Positions 35,775 through 48,290 of a DNA stretch of 64,000 nucleotides are shown here, in pieces. The stretch comes from Leucaena leucocephala (taxonomy: Eukaryota > Streptophyta > Magnoliopsida > Fabales > Fabaceae). The stretch's first letter is position 1. Every line of letters starts with the position of its first letter. The position numbers were made by a program, and so were the translations under genes. The notes beneath the pieces are model-generated. The model worked only from the letters and a program-made list of their open reading frames with translations. It did not search any database and had not been told where the DNA came from. Location: contig CM073536.1 of the NCBI GenBank assembly GCA_037074615.1, positions 2,361,001 through 2,425,000 on the forward strand, read 5' to 3'.

Positions 35775-35935
35775 TTTTTGATTCAGTGGAGGGAGAGGTT
35801 TTAATGGAGAGGAGATAAAGGGGAAGGAAGGCGAGGGTTAAAAGGTTTCCCTCCCCTGCCTCCATTTTGTTTAACCGAACAAGTGAGGGGAAGGTACTTT
35901 TCCTCCATCTTCCCAACCAAACAAGTAGAGAATTT
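35775..35935. mobile_element. possible MITE relative
   Basis: Purine-rich GGAGGGAGAGG on one side and CCTCCCCTGCCTCC plus TTCCCAACCAAACAAG on the other give partial fold-back symmetry, similar in style to the element in beta-amylase intron 1. Termini are not clear. Confidence 0.35.
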
Positions 35936-36873
35936 AGTCTCGGATAAAGGCTAACGCGACTTATAAAATGTGATGGTGATAAAAGGAATGTTGCAAAATT
36001 TAAAGAAAATAGAGGTTCTTTTGTCTTAGGTTTAATGGCCAATTCGTGGACTCCTTCAAGGAATTCAGAGAGGCATATCGTCGATCTGGCTGAATTAGTA
36101 GGAATGATATAACGTCGTTGAAGATATGAAGAGATCGATCAAATGAAACAATTCTCAAAACAATGAAAGAACGCATCAAGTTTCATTCCCTCGAAACCTG
36201 AATTGCTGCGATGAGGACTAATACGCTTTCATCATCATCATCATTTTTAATATAGGTACTGGAAATCAGGTTTTCCGAACCATAAAAATAAAAATCAATC
36301 ATATAGAATTAAGTTCCGAAAGACATTCACATAACATGGCTTCTTTTTAAATGCAACATTTCTATGTTTCAGATCATGGAAATGTTCATGCTTTACACCA
36401 AACTCAAACAAAGGAGTAATCTTTTATTTAATCTATATAATATCTAAAATAAAAATAATTTTATGATAATCTATTTTAAAAATAATGTTATCATTAGCAG
36501 ATTAAAAATTTTAAATTTAGTTTATAAAAAAAAATTAGACAGCTTAATTCCATTAGAGAAGTAACGACCGGCATTAATCCAAGCACGAAACTTGGCAAGA
36601 AATAACTGTATTATTACAGTGGCGGTAAAGTTATTCGAGAAGTGAGGCCGAAAAATTGATTTATTACTCTATTTCTATTCCCACAAAGAAAGAGCGCCAA
36701 AGTACCAGGAATATTATATTATCTATTTATTTATATTCCCGCACATAAAAGCGCAAGCACGCCGTACTCGCTACCAGTCACAAGTCACAACATCAGTTTC
36801 GTTCGGTTGGGAGTCCCACTGCGACGTACGGCCCCCAATATACAGCTATCCTTCCCTCTTTCACGTCTATATC
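35936..36873. other. upstream region of the HAD gene
   Basis: AT-rich DNA, then a more GC-rich 150 bp just before the start codon that should be the HAD-gene promoter and leader. No gene seen. Confidence 0.5.
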
Positions 36874-39800
36874 ATGCCATTGCTGCTTTCCAGGGCCTTC
36901 TTATCCTTCTTCGTCCCATCCAAACCCTCATTTTCCATGGCTCTTAATTCTACCCCCAAAGCTCGCCTTCGAGGCGTCGTCTTTGATATGGACGGCACCC
37001 TCACCCTTCCCGTCATCGATTTTGCCGCTATGTACCGCGGGGTGCTCGGCGACAATGAGTATCGCAGGATCAAAAACGAAAATCCTTCTGGAATTGACAT
37101 TTTGCACATCATTGAGGACTGGAATCCCGAGAAGCAGCGTATTGCTTACGAGACCATCGCTGATTACGAGCGCCAGGGACTGGATCGCCTCCAAATCATG
37201 CCTGGTTAGTGCTTCGCCCTTTCCTACTTGTTTCGTCTCTTGTTTTGCAATTCTTTGAACGTGGTGAACAGTTGAATTTTTTCGGAACAGTGTTGGTGAA
37301 ATTTGTTAGGATTTAGGAACGAGGTAGGATGTGCGTCGTTCTGAAATTCGGTGATTCTCTACTTCTTTCTGCATCGTTTTCCTCCTGATAATTCGACTAC
37401 ACTACAGCCTGTTCACGCTAGAAGTTTAGTCCGTTTGCGGGCAACATAGGTCGATATTTTTCCATGTATATTTAAATTTATGTTCACTTGCCTTTTTTTT
37501 TAAACAAAAAAAAAAATCATGTTTCATGTTCTAGTCAAAATGAAGATGACTTTTAGTTTTTTGCTAGTAGATTACAAATTAGTAGGTAGAGTTTAAATTT
37601 TTATGTTAAATGGTGGCGCAGGTGCAGCTGAACTTTGTGGTTTTCTTGATTCGAAGAAACTAAGGTCAAGTTAAGAACATTACCATCCGCTTCTAATGTC
37701 TTGAAGACCATCTATCGTTCCTTTGTCTTTTATTGTCTTTCAGGCTTTAACAATAATTGGGATTTCTTATTTCCGATATCATATGCCTTTCTTGGGAAAA
37801 TTATTTCTGAAGTTCCATATGGCTGCCTTTCTTTGGAACAGGTTCTTTTGTGTCTATATTACGTTCCTTACTTTCAGTCTTTTGTGTCTATATTACGTTC
37901 CCTACTATCTGCTTCGTTTATTCTCATGATTTTTGAAATATGATATAGAACTACTAATTGTTATATTACTTTTAGTGAAGGAGTAGCAGGTTATTCTATA
38001 ATATGTAAGAGATTGGTGGGTCAAAAAAGCTGAAAAAGCATGCCATTTTCTCTAAAGCTATAGTGAAAGCTTTAATTCTTCCATTTCTCCCATTACGTTT
38101 AAAATGAGTATTTCTAAGTTATTGGAGGGACAAAATGCTTTTCAGGTTTATACTAGTAGTCTAGGAGGAACTTCTGATATTAAAAGTATGGTTCCAGCTT
38201 CCCTGGAGTGGATTATCAGGCCAGAAGTAAATATTTAGTTGAAAACCTTTATCAATACAACATAGCAGGAAAATATTTGGACTTAAACAGGGTTCTAATC
38301 TTAAATGTCGTGACTTTTAAATGATATTTTCTCCTCAGCTTTACGAGGCCTTTCAATCATTGTACGACTCGGGGTGTCTTTGAATTTTAATTACTACTTT
38401 ACCAAGAATATCATAGCCTTAAAAGTTTTTATGCTAGCTAGGGACTGTTTAATTGGGTTGGAATCCTTCCCTTCTTTTTCAGGTTAATACTCTTTTGTTC
38501 TCTGATTGAACATCTAATGCGTATGCATTTCAAAGTGTGAAGTGATATACTTTTTAAAAAAGTATTTGTTATCGGGAGTGAAAGCATCTGAATGATCTTA
38601 GCCAACTTTCTTAAAATATTTTTCATCACATTTTTGTTTTATTTCTTATGTTTGTAATGACATGTGCTGGGAAAATGACTGGAGAGCAGTGGCCTTACTT
38701 CTGCGCTCAGGGCTGTTCAATTCCAGTTAATTGACTATTTAATTGTTGGGTGTACTAGCAGAAAGATAAACTGCTGCTGGCTTGATGTATGTGTTCTTAA
38801 ACCTTTGTGGTTTTGGATGTGTAGCTACAATTTTTACTTCTGTTGATTGAGGTTGCATCAAATGGTCCATGAATTATTCTATGTGGATTTTAGTTACTTG
38901 CTAGCATTGCAAATCACCTAGTTTTGACTTCAATGGGGTATGAACTTGGTTTGGATGAACTGGTTGGTGTCAATAATGACAGAGTTATGACCTTGATAGT
39001 TTTAGTCATAGATTTATTTCAAATTTATTCATGATAGATAATTGTCTGTCCATGTGCAGGAGGGGATTGATCACACGCAATGTGAAGATGGCAGTTGATA
39101 TATTCGAGAAACGATTTGGGGTTAGTTCATAATTAAATGAAGTTGTATTCATATGCCGTTTTTTTTCTTTGGGTCCAAGGTATGGTTCAATATGACGTGG
39201 AGAATGTGTAATATGAAAAATAACATGCGATTTTGTTTCCATAAAAAGCGCAAAATGAATGTAGTGTGAACAGTATGCTTGTATTTGTTGTACATACAAC
39301 ATGGACCAGTCTGTATGATAACACGAAAGTTTTAGACATGCTTGACACGTGAGCAGAGGGTGATACTCTGTTGGTGTTGCTTTTTTATCCATTTTATGAC
39401 AAAGTATAAATGATACTATCAATATACTGTTTTAAATGTCGTGATTTAGAACATAAACAAGCTTTCTATGGTGCATTGTGGTATAAGCTACTGTACTTCT
39501 CATCCTGCAGCTTACATTTTCTCCAGCATTAAGCAGGGAATTTCGTCCTTATAAACCAGATCCAGCTCCGTTGTTGCATATATGTTCAGCTTGGGGAGTT
39601 CAACCAAATGAAGTGATAATGGTAGGGGATAGCCTTAAAGACGATGTAAGTAGTTCTTTTCCCGATAACATAATTTGCTCACTATGTCTATACAGCCACA
39701 GGAACTTTGCTGTCTTTGTAACCAAGCAAAATAAATGCCTTTATTCTGATTACTATCTTTCTTAATGTTCATGTAGTTTCTCTTTTCACCTTCTACTAAA

Positions 39801-40436
39801 AACTAGACTCTTCAAATTTTGATACATATAACTTAAAGCTTCATCTATGATTGTACAATCGAAGAAGGAAGAACAATAGACAGAATCTTCACACCAAAAT
39901 TCAGTGAGGAGAAAAAAAAATTGAAGATATTCATCTAACCTAGGGGTTTGTAGAATATTTCGAGTTATTTAAACTTTTCAGTATAGTTAGACCAAAAAAG
40001 AGACTGATGTACGCATAATTCATACTGTATTTTTCCTTTTGGCACTATGTACACTCATAATTAGAGTGCTTGTATAAACTGGTCTTATTTGTGGATCGTA
40101 AAAAATTGGCGTAGTCTTTCAATTTGCGGTTCCAATTTTAAATGGAACTATATGTCTGACACAGTTATGAATCATTTAAGCACACATTACCTGCAGCGTG
40201 GTACTATGATATTTCTGAAACTGTATATGTTTATTGATTGATGTTGTTTGAGTTTTTTTTTTTTTTCACAGGTTGCTTGCGGAAAGCGAGCAGGAGCTTT
40301 TTCATGCTTGCTTGATCAGACTGGAAAATACGATTCTCCTGTGTATGCCGATGTTGAATTCAAACCAGATTACAAGGTGACTTCCCTTGCTGAAATTCCC
40401 TCGGTTCTGGAAACAAATTTTGAGATGGCACCATGA
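36874..40436 (+). CDS. HAD-superfamily hydrolase (phosphatase-like)
   Basis: Exons 36874-37204, 37622-37664, 39060-39120, 39511-39645 and 40272-40436 join in frame to 244 residues. All four HAD motifs are present: motif I FDMDGTLT (nucleophile Asp38, acid/base Asp40), motif II Thr in GLITRN, motif III Lys in RPYKPDPAP, and motif IV GDSLKDD. The helical insert between motif I and II marks a C1-cap enzyme of the phosphoglycolate phosphatase / beta-phosphoglucomutase group, so hydrolysis of a small phosphorylated metabolite is likely; the substrate is unknown. It resembles Arabidopsis At2g33255 as I recall. The first ~25 residues (LLLSRAFLSFF) may be an organelle-targeting peptide; a second in-frame Met (36937) would give a cytosolic form. 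Intron 2 is 1.4 kb. Confidence 0.9.
37845..37906 (+). repeat. 34-bp tandem duplication in HAD intron 2
   Basis: CTTTTGTGTCTATATTACGT begins at 37845 and again at 37879; copies differ at one base over 28 bp. Confidence 0.85.
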
Positions 40437-42606
40437 TACCAACTTGCCAAATCCTGTTCACTGGAAAACATTAAAACTCGCCCGAGTGATTTTTTCTTTT
40501 GACTGGATCACCCAAGCGATTTAGCTTGTGGCTAATGCAAAGCATAATGTCGATGATCTTTTTCTATGCCTTCATTCCCTTAGGTCATTAAGAAACAAGA
40601 AACCTCTGAAAAATAAGACCACGGGATCCAATCATCCAACAGATCAGAGTTTCAGAGATCGATGGATCATACATTCTTGGTAGGCCTTGAATACCACGAG
40701 AAATAGTTATAAAACTAGCATCATCACTTGTCAGTAAGATGCAATTTAATTTCTCAGATTTTTTTTGTACCAAAAAAAAAATTCTCAGATTTTTTTGTTT
40801 TATTCTGGTTCCTTTTGGCATTTGGTGGCTCTGGTTTTTGATGGACGCGTTTCTTCGGCTCCCGGTTGCTGTTGTAGATGTAGATACCCATAAAGCCACA
40901 AATTGTGGCATTATTTATCACAAAGTAAACTCTATTCAAGGTTCAATACCAGTATGCAACTGGGGTTCTGATTTTTCCCAAACATTTCCTTTTCATTTTC
41001 AGCTAAGTGAACGTAAAGATAATGCTAATGACGACTTTGACCATGGATATCTAGAATGGTGAATTTGAATTCCGATTAGTTCGAGCAACGTTTTCACGAC
41101 ATTTTTAATGCCACGAGAAAAATGCTAGCATTGTGGTCAGTCAAGGGCACTCTTACTGCTGTTCAACTACTGAGTTTGGGAATTGTTTCCCCTAACTGAG
41201 TTTCCTTGTAATTTGGGTTTATCCCTCGTTTGTAACAAAAAAAAAAACTACTGAGAATCTTAAGGGGAAAGAATGATGGATGGCATTCAAGCGTAGCCAA
41301 CTTTTATTTACTTCACTCATTTTGCTTTTAGAATCTAAGGACTTGTTTGGTATGTCTTGTAATCTCTAATTGTATTAGCTAATATAATACAACCAGCAAG
41401 GTCAACATAATAATTCCCCACGTCAAAATAATCATCCAGCAGCTACCAGCAACCAAACCATTGCAATCTTTCACATATTTACTGAGCTACGCGTCTTGAA
41501 TGGAGAATATGGATCCGGCATGTAATGCTACACTGACAACCATCTGGATCAAGTAAAGCAAACAAGCAAATTAGACGATTTAATTGAATAGTTAACAAGA
41601 AGAGGTACATGTGTTGTTTGTATGTAAAATAACTGACCTCATATTATGTGCCTTTTGTTGTCTTCTTTGCCAGTTGTGAACTGTTAAAATCCCCAGCGCC
41701 AAGAAGTGCCCAATAATCGAGTATTCACCAGCACGAAATCTTCAGGTCCATCAACTGCCAGCTGCCATGACAGCAAGGGTCATGATAAAAGTAAATAAAC
41801 CCTTCACTTCGTCAAAGGCAGAGAGATACAGAGGGAAACCAAATCCAAGTACCCAACATGCCAGATTATGTTATTTGATTTCTTTCATAATATCTTGTTC
41901 CAGGAATTTTAGCGTCCCAAAAAAGAATGGGCTTCCTAGAAAATAGACAATAATGATGTATAAAGCATATATACACGGAAATGGCAATAGAATAAAATTT
42001 GAAGTGGACAGGTGGTTTGTAAGTGCCATGTCATTTAGATTGTCCATGGTTCCCAGCTGATGACTAAAGCCACGTATACACACATTTCAAGCAAGAATGG
42101 TGTGTGCGGGTGTGCTCATATAGATAAGCTACAGCTAGAAAGGTTAAAAAAAGCAAGAAATTATGCAAAGATGAGTTTGATGGTAACAACTCCAAAATTT
42201 ACAATTTTAGGTTGAGCAAGTTTGAGATATATCTGCAGCTTAAAGCCAAGACGATAGAAGTCTAATACGAGAAAAAATTTAAAAGCTCTGCATAAGGCAT
42301 GGATTGCTAGAACGACATGAAGAGAAGACACTCACCGAATACCATAAGGTACGGTGCTCTTTCTCTTTTAAATTTCCCAACAAAAATAAGGATGCACGTT
42401 ACAATAATGAAAGACAAAACAAGGCAAAAATATTATCAAAACCTGCAATCCAATAATCCATTTAGAGGTAGAATGGGTTAATCAAGTTACGCAAGGCCAA
42501 AACGAAGCAACGGATAATAATCCAAAAATTACGATCAAGAAGAGTCGCAACAGGACCTTGTGCATAGTAGCTTTAAACAGCTCTGCATATTTCCTTAGAT
42601 ATCAAA
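40437..42606. other. convergent intergenic region
   Basis: Contains the HAD-gene 3' untranslated region and the PPR-gene 3' flank. A possible short MITE-like fold (GTTTGGTAT near 41347, ACCAAACCA near 41454) is not well enough defined to call. No gene seen. Confidence 0.5.
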
Positions 42607-44193
42607 TCATCTCCTATATGGCTTTAAATGGTACTTTTGGAACTCCGAACCAAATGTTAACGATTCCTCATCAAGCTTCTTCTTCAATCTTCTCCAAGTT
42701 CTCAACATGTCAGATTGTATTAAGCCTTTGTAAAGGGTCTCAAAAGTAACTTTCTGGGGAAGAAACCCATTCTCTATCATTTCAACAAAAAAACTGCAAG
42801 CCTGCCTCCAGTTTTGTTTCTCACACAGTCCATTTATTAGTAGTGTATAGGAATCTAAATCTGGTCCAACCCCAGTTTCTTTCATATCATTCCATAGTTG
42901 TTTCACAACCTCGATTTTATTTAACTTCAAAAACATAACAATTAATATACTATATGTGTGCATGTCGGGCATGCATAAACCATCTTCCTTCATTTTCTTG
43001 AACAACTTCCAAGCACTATCTACATCATTTCTGCCCCTGTATTCCTTATAGAAGCAATTATAGGTTGCAGCAGATGGACTTATTCCATTCCTTACCATCT
43101 CATTGAGCAACTCCTCAGCATCTTCAAGCCAGCCACAGGAACATAGACATTTAATAACAGAAGTATACGTCACTACTGTTGGGCAGATTCCTTTCTCCTT
43201 CATCAATCTTAATTTATCTAGAGACAGTTGTGGTTTATGTGCCCGGCTATAGACATGGAGCACAATGGAGTAACTAGTAACATCTGGCTCAATCCCTCTC
43301 TTGCGCATTTCATCAAACAAGTTCTCAGCATTTCTTATTGTCCTTTCAAATCTTTCTTCCGGATGTAAACTTGCCCGCCTACAAATTCCATTCAACAATA
43401 CATTATATGTAACAACATTAGGCTCAAGTCCTTTCTCCACCATGTCCTTCAAGAACCCCTCCGCCATTTTAATTCGACCTATTTTACACCAACCATAGAT
43501 CAAAACCGTGTACATTTTCTCATCAGGCGCAAACGTGTGCTTCTTTTGGTTAAAAACTTCAACGGCAACCTTCACATAACCGTACTTACAAAGGGTGTCC
43601 AGCAAATAACAGAAATCCTCAGAACTCACCTTCTCCTCCACGAAATTATCGATGTCATCGAATGCACGTATTGCTTGGCGAGTGAGCCCAGCAGAAATAA
43701 GCCTGCGAATCAATATCAAGAAGGTAGTAGAAGTGGGGTTGAGCTTTCGCTGGTCCATCTCGATGATGAGTTGCCAAACAACGTCGAATTGGCGAACTTT
43801 ACCCATGATGTCGATCAGGAGGTTGTAGGAATCGGAGCTAAGAGGAGGATTGGGAAGAGATTTGGAATAATTGAAAAGGGCAAGTGCGATTTTCGAAGAG
43901 TGCCTGAGGTGGAGGAGGACGTCGTGTAGAAGGTGAGGGGTAAGGGTGATTCCATGAAGTTGCAGAGAGGACTCCATGGCGTGGAAGGGATTATGGTGCT
44001 GGAGGAGGATCCTTGACACCAGTTCGGAATCATTTGAACAATGAGCGGTTGGGGTTGCATTGTTGTTGTCGTGGTGGTCTTGGTGTGGCTGTGAAGAAGA
44101 ATAAAAGAGGCACGGCAGTGGAGCAATGGCAGGGAAGAATCCCGCAGAGACGGTGGCGCTGATGCTCCGAGCTGGGGCCTTGGTAAAAACCAT
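42607..44193 (-). CDS. P-class pentatricopeptide repeat protein, intact
   Basis: A single exon encodes 528 residues with no internal break. About 60 N-terminal residues (Ala/Ser/Arg-rich, few acidic residues) fit a mitochondrial targeting peptide. About ten to eleven P-type PPR repeats of roughly 35 residues run from about residue 118 to 500; motifs such as NVVTYNVLLNGICRR, DVTSYSIVLHVYSR, TVVTYTSVIKCLCSCG and DLDSYTLLINGLCEK show the canonical spacing. There is no E or DYW domain. P-class PPR proteins bind organelle transcripts sequence-specifically and act in RNA stabilisation, splicing or translation; the target cannot be told from the protein. Start at the first ATG of the frame. Confidence 0.92.
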   Translation of the reverse strand: MVFTKAPARSISATVSAGFFPAIAPLPCLFYSSSQPHQDHHDNNNATPTAHCSNDSELVSRILLQHHNPFHAMESSLQLHGITLTPHLLHDVLLHLRHSSKIALALFNYSKSLPNPPLSSDSYNLLIDIMGKVRQFDVVWQLIIEMDQRKLNPTSTTFLILIRRLISAGLTRQAIRAFDDIDNFVEEKVSSEDFCYLLDTLCKYGYVKVAVEVFNQKKHTFAPDEKMYTVLIYGWCKIGRIKMAEGFLKDMVEKGLEPNVVTYNVLLNGICRRASLHPEERFERTIRNAENLFDEMRKRGIEPDVTSYSIVLHVYSRAHKPQLSLDKLRLMKEKGICPTVVTYTSVIKCLCSCGWLEDAEELLNEMVRNGISPSAATYNCFYKEYRGRNDVDSAWKLFKKMKEDGLCMPDMHTYSILIVMFLKLNKIEVVKQLWNDMKETGVGPDLDSYTLLINGLCEKQNWRQACSFFVEMIENGFLPQKVTFETLYKGLIQSDMLRTWRRLKKKLDEESLTFGSEFQKYHLKPYRR

Positions 44194-45987
44194 GGTAAAA
44201 ACTGAAGAAGATTTGTTTCATTCTAGATCCAGTTTTAAACCGAGCAGGAGTTTCATTCCTTCCCCTGTCGAACGACGTTGTCTCCGCGGGGCTGATAAAA
44301 TTCAAAAAGAAAAATTGTCTAAAGATTCAGAAACAAAAGCTCAACAGGCGCCTTGTGGAGACCCGTTTGGCGGCAATTTTTTGAGGGAAAGGAGATTCTA
44401 ACTTTCTGTCATTGAAGGTTGGAAGAAACGTTGATTTTCAGTGCAACAAGGAGTCACCGTTTGGAGTGGATTCAATGTTCCATAGCTTTGAGGAGAATTG
44501 AAGCGCCTCCTCGTCTCTCTACTCCACGTACCTCTTGCCTGCACATTGTGACTGTCGAATCAAACATTTTGCAGTAATTGTTTTGTTCTTCAATAATCTT
44601 ATTCAAACTTGTATACACAAACATAAGAATACAATGAACAAGTATTTCTGGGAACCAATGAAAAATTCTTTTCACATAGTTTAATATGCTTTTCCATTTC
44701 AATTTTTATTTCTTCCACTCAATCTCCTCCCAAATTAATGTTCTTCCATTCCTTGTTTGGTTCCCAGAATCCCTTTAAAGATAATTTAAAACAAACAAAA
44801 CATAAGATTGGTTGAGAGCAACGATAAGACAATGGCCAGGATTACGCAGTTACCTCCAAATCTGTGATGACAACGGCTAAGAGAGCAAGAGAACGGAAGT
44901 CGGAGCCGACGGAGTGAGAGAGCAACGATGATACCCAACGGAGCAAGAGGGCGCCGAACTGATACTCAGATCTGCAATGAAGATGGCTGACGAATCAAGA
45001 GACCGCCGATGATAGCCGACGGAGCAAAAGAGAACCAACAACACACGAAGGTTTCTCAGAACTCGGGGCTAACTGCTAATAGTCGGAGAAACAACGCTGA
45101 AGACTGAAGGGTTTATTGAAATGGGGAAGAAAAAAAAACGGATGGCTGAGATTAAAAATGTGACCAATGGCCAAGATGCTCCCGGTTGTCATCATGGTGC
45201 TTAGCGCCAAAATTGGATCCGTTTCCTTGTGGAGGAAACGACATGTAAAGAACTTGCCTTCTGCCGAGGGCATTTCTTTTTGGAGAATGACATTTTAGGC
45301 TTGTATATTCCGAAATCCTTTTGCAGGTGAAAATATCTTCCGCTGTAAAAAAAGATATATATATCGTTCTATAAACTAACAGCTAGATGTTGAGATATTA
45401 ACAATAAGGTGTGTGAATTTTGACCAGACTTTCTTCCAAATAGTCGATTACTCAAAATTTTATGTTGACCTAAAAAATTAACACGCAAAAGTTATGCAAT
45501 TAATAATAAAATATCCTAATTTGGAAAGTTAGACTCTAATGGGATCAAAGTAGTATTTTTAAGCAATTCTGTTGAAAAGAATATACTACTGATATAAAGT
45601 GAGTGTTGACTGAAACTATTGACCACACAAGATATTAAGTGAAGTATTACGTTGACCAATTCAGTTTAACTAAATTAATCAGCCCCACAATCTGCATCAT
45701 ATGATAATTATTCTCACATAAATAGGAAAAATTAATGTCCCCATCGAGACGGTTGGCCTTAAATTAATCAGCGACAGCCAGGAATCGCAATGGAATTAAC
45801 ATAATTAACTTTTGAAAGCAAAAGGCATAAGCATGTTGTACGATAACTAGTGGATAAAAGATATCTATTGGACTTAGCTTTATTCAATTTGTTCATGCAC
45901 ACACAAAACAGAAGAAACGGGGGTCGCTAGAGTTATTAATAACTTTATCGTATAAGGGATGCTTAGGAGAAGTAGATGGATAAAGAT

Positions 45988-45990
<3 letters not shown>

Positions 45991-46022
<32 letters not shown>
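45991..46022 (+). repeat. (TG)16 microsatellite
   Basis: Sixteen uninterrupted TG units. Confidence 0.95.
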
Positions 46023-46023
<1 letters not shown>

Positions 46024-46682
46024 TTAAGGGCCAAAATTGCTTCTATGTGACGTTCAACAAGTGCGTACTTTAGTGGTGAAAGCTGTTTGGATTTCCAACT
46101 CTATATTAGAAACATGCGGTCCCAATGATGATGCTCCATGAACCATGTGCTCGCAGGCAACTTAATTCAATTATGATAATTACATATCAAACTTATATGA
46201 TCTCCTTGAAGATGAATATATAAGCTAACTCTGTTAGTTTAATATAAAAGATGCTTTCTCAATCCTTTACTAATAATAAGCAAAATTCACACACTCTCAC
46301 ATTAGAGCCTAGCTAGCTAATAAAGATGACAGTAATAAAACCATGAAAAGTGACTTGTTTAGGCAGCGCTCTCTTTAAAAATCATATTCTTTATGCCCGA
46401 CATGATTAACCTAACAAATCAATTACAATTAACATGCGCCCAATATATAAGTACACAAATACCAGTATGCATGCATGCACACACATTTATACATCAGGAT
46501 TCGTTAATTCATATGTGGAATATCCTACTATCACCCTCTCTATATATAAACAGAGGTGACCACTATCAGTAGGAACACACTGCAAATATAGAGCTGCTCT
46601 CTCTCTCTCTCTCTCTCACTATTCTCACTCTTGTAAGATGTATTTACCATGCCTTATAAATAGAATAAGCCATACTAATAAG

Positions 46683-46830
46683 ATATCGGTTGATGTGACA
46701 AGGCGGCCTCATCCTCATAAAGAAAATAACACAAATTCAAATCTCAAGAAGAGTACTTATTGAAAAATAAAAACGCCCTACTCTCTAAGCCTTGAAAAGT
46801 AAAGATACCTTTATCAAATTAAAAAAGAAA
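46683..46830 (+). mobile_element. possible SINE remnant
   Basis: A tRNA-like box B (AAATTCAAATCTC) lies about 45 bp after a GATGTGACAAGG box A-like stretch, with an A-rich 3' end. Similar in plan to the SINE-like units at 2695-3180 but not clearly alignable. Confidence 0.3.
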
Positions 46831-47066
46831 AAAAGAAAAATATCTACTAATCTATTCTTTATGTAAGTTCACCCAGGGCATTACTGAATCCAATGTCTCT
46901 CTTCCTCCATTATTTATTTTCTAACATTTCCTTTTACCCTCTTCACCTTTAACTTTTTGTTCCCTTCATCAAAATTAATAGTAGCACGTCTCATGATCTC
47001 AGCTAACCACCAAAGAAGCTATTAGTTAATTATAAATAGCTCGCCCATCTGGCTGGCTGCATATAT

Positions 47067-47074
47067 ATATATAA
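47067..47074 (+). promoter_or_regulatory. TATA box of the first pectinesterase gene
   Basis: TATATAAA, 26 bp before the first ATG (47093) and 47 bp before a second in-frame ATG (47114). Transcription should start at about 47095-47100, so the leader is very short and 47114 is the likelier start. Confidence 0.55.
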
Positions 47075-47113
47075 ACCAGGGGAGAGACCATAATGCTTCA
47101 ATTACATTCTCTC

Positions 47114-48290
47114 ATGGCTAATTACTCAATCACACTACTGTGCTTCGTCTCCTCTCATCATTGCCGGCTTCTTCTGCAGCAGTTACAGTGTCCATTGATG
47201 GCCACGGAGATTACACCACAATTGGCCAAGCCATAGCCGCAGCTCCTTCCTTCAGCGACACAAGATACATCATCCTCGTCCGACCCGGAATCTACGAGGA
47301 GCATCTCCACATTCCCCATAACAAAACCAACATTCTTCTAATCGGTGAGGGCCGCCATAATACTATCATTATCGGACACAACAATGGCGGCACCTTGTCT
47401 CGAACAGCCACAGTAGGTATACATTGCTAAATATATGTACTTGTTGTTTTCCCAATTAGTATCCGTGTGAGACAATCTTATTTAAAGCGATTCTCACGAT
47501 ATGGTGAGGGACTAGCCCACTAGCGATTGGTTACATGCTTCTTGTTAATTATTCAAACATTGCTGAGCATGAAATATAATGAAATGGGGCTTGAAACTTT
47601 TCAGCAATTCACGGAGCGGGCTTTGTGGGCCGAGATATAGCCTTTGTGAATTCGGCTGGGCCGAAATCAGGCCCTGGAATAGCTCTATTCAACACGGCGG
47701 ACAGGTCGGTGTTGTACAATTGCTCCGTCGAGGGCTTTCAAGACACCTTGTGGGCTACATCGGGCCGTCAATTTTACCGGGAATGCCACATCTACGGCTC
47801 CGTCGACTTCGTCATGGGAAATGCCGCCGCCGTTTTCCAGAAATGCGTGCTCTACGCCCGCCTCACCGGCTACTCCGTTTTCACCGCCCAGTCTCGGGAC
47901 GACCCTCTGCAACTCACCGGTTTTGTTTTTCATTACTGTCGTTTTACGGTGTCTCAGGAGGATGCTGGGAAGGAGTTATCTGGTGCTGGAAAGGCTATTT
48001 TAGGACGGCCGTGGAGGGCGTATTCGAGGGTGGTGATCATGCGGTCGTATATTGATGATATAGTGAGTCCGATGGGGTGGGGAGAGATGGAGGGGACGCC
48101 GACCGACAAAGTGACTTACGTGGAGTTTGAGAATAAAGGGCCTCGATCGAGTACACTTGGCAGAGTGAGGTGGATTGGGGTTGTGGAGGTGCACGATAAG
48201 GATCAGGTGATGGACTTCACTCTGTCGAGATTCATAGAAGGGGATGATTGGATCCCTCCAACGGGGGTTCCATACAATAGAGGATTATAA
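47114..48290 (+). CDS. pectinesterase-like protein, copy 1, with frame break in the signal peptide
   Basis: Exons end at 47416 and resume at 47605-48290. From about 47140 the frame reads as a pectin methylesterase without a PMEI pro-domain: SIDGHGDYTTI, GIYEEHLHI, GFQDTLW, DFVMGNA, FTAQSR, LGRPWRAYSRVV. Such enzymes demethylate cell-wall homogalacturonan. No ATG opens this frame: a stop lies at 47119, and the only plausible start, 47114 (MANYSITLLCFVSS), is out of register by one base. Either a frameshift inactivates the copy or the first exon is elsewhere (a TCTGCAG acceptor lies at about 47173-47179). The usual QAVAL motif is replaced by PGIAL, losing the oxyanion Gln. Its second exon (686 bp) equals that of the downstream copy, so the two are duplicates. 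Confidence 0.7.

Larger units (their letters stand above)
44194..47066. other. intergenic region
   Basis: PPR-gene upstream DNA, then a purine-rich patch near 44860-45060 holding two approximate copies of a GATGATA...CGACGGAGCAA segment, then AT-rich DNA. No coding region is supported. Confidence 0.5.

Noticed and set aside
40739..41062. 107-residue plus-strand ORF after the HAD gene
   Set aside because: Begins in a poly(T)-rich tract and has no family features.
41345..41460. Possible short MITE with GTTTGGTAT and ACCAAACCA ends
   Set aside because: The inverted match is under ten bases and no target duplication is visible.
43537..44401. Plus-strand ORFs across the PPR gene
   Set aside because: Shadow frames of the intact minus-strand PPR coding sequence.
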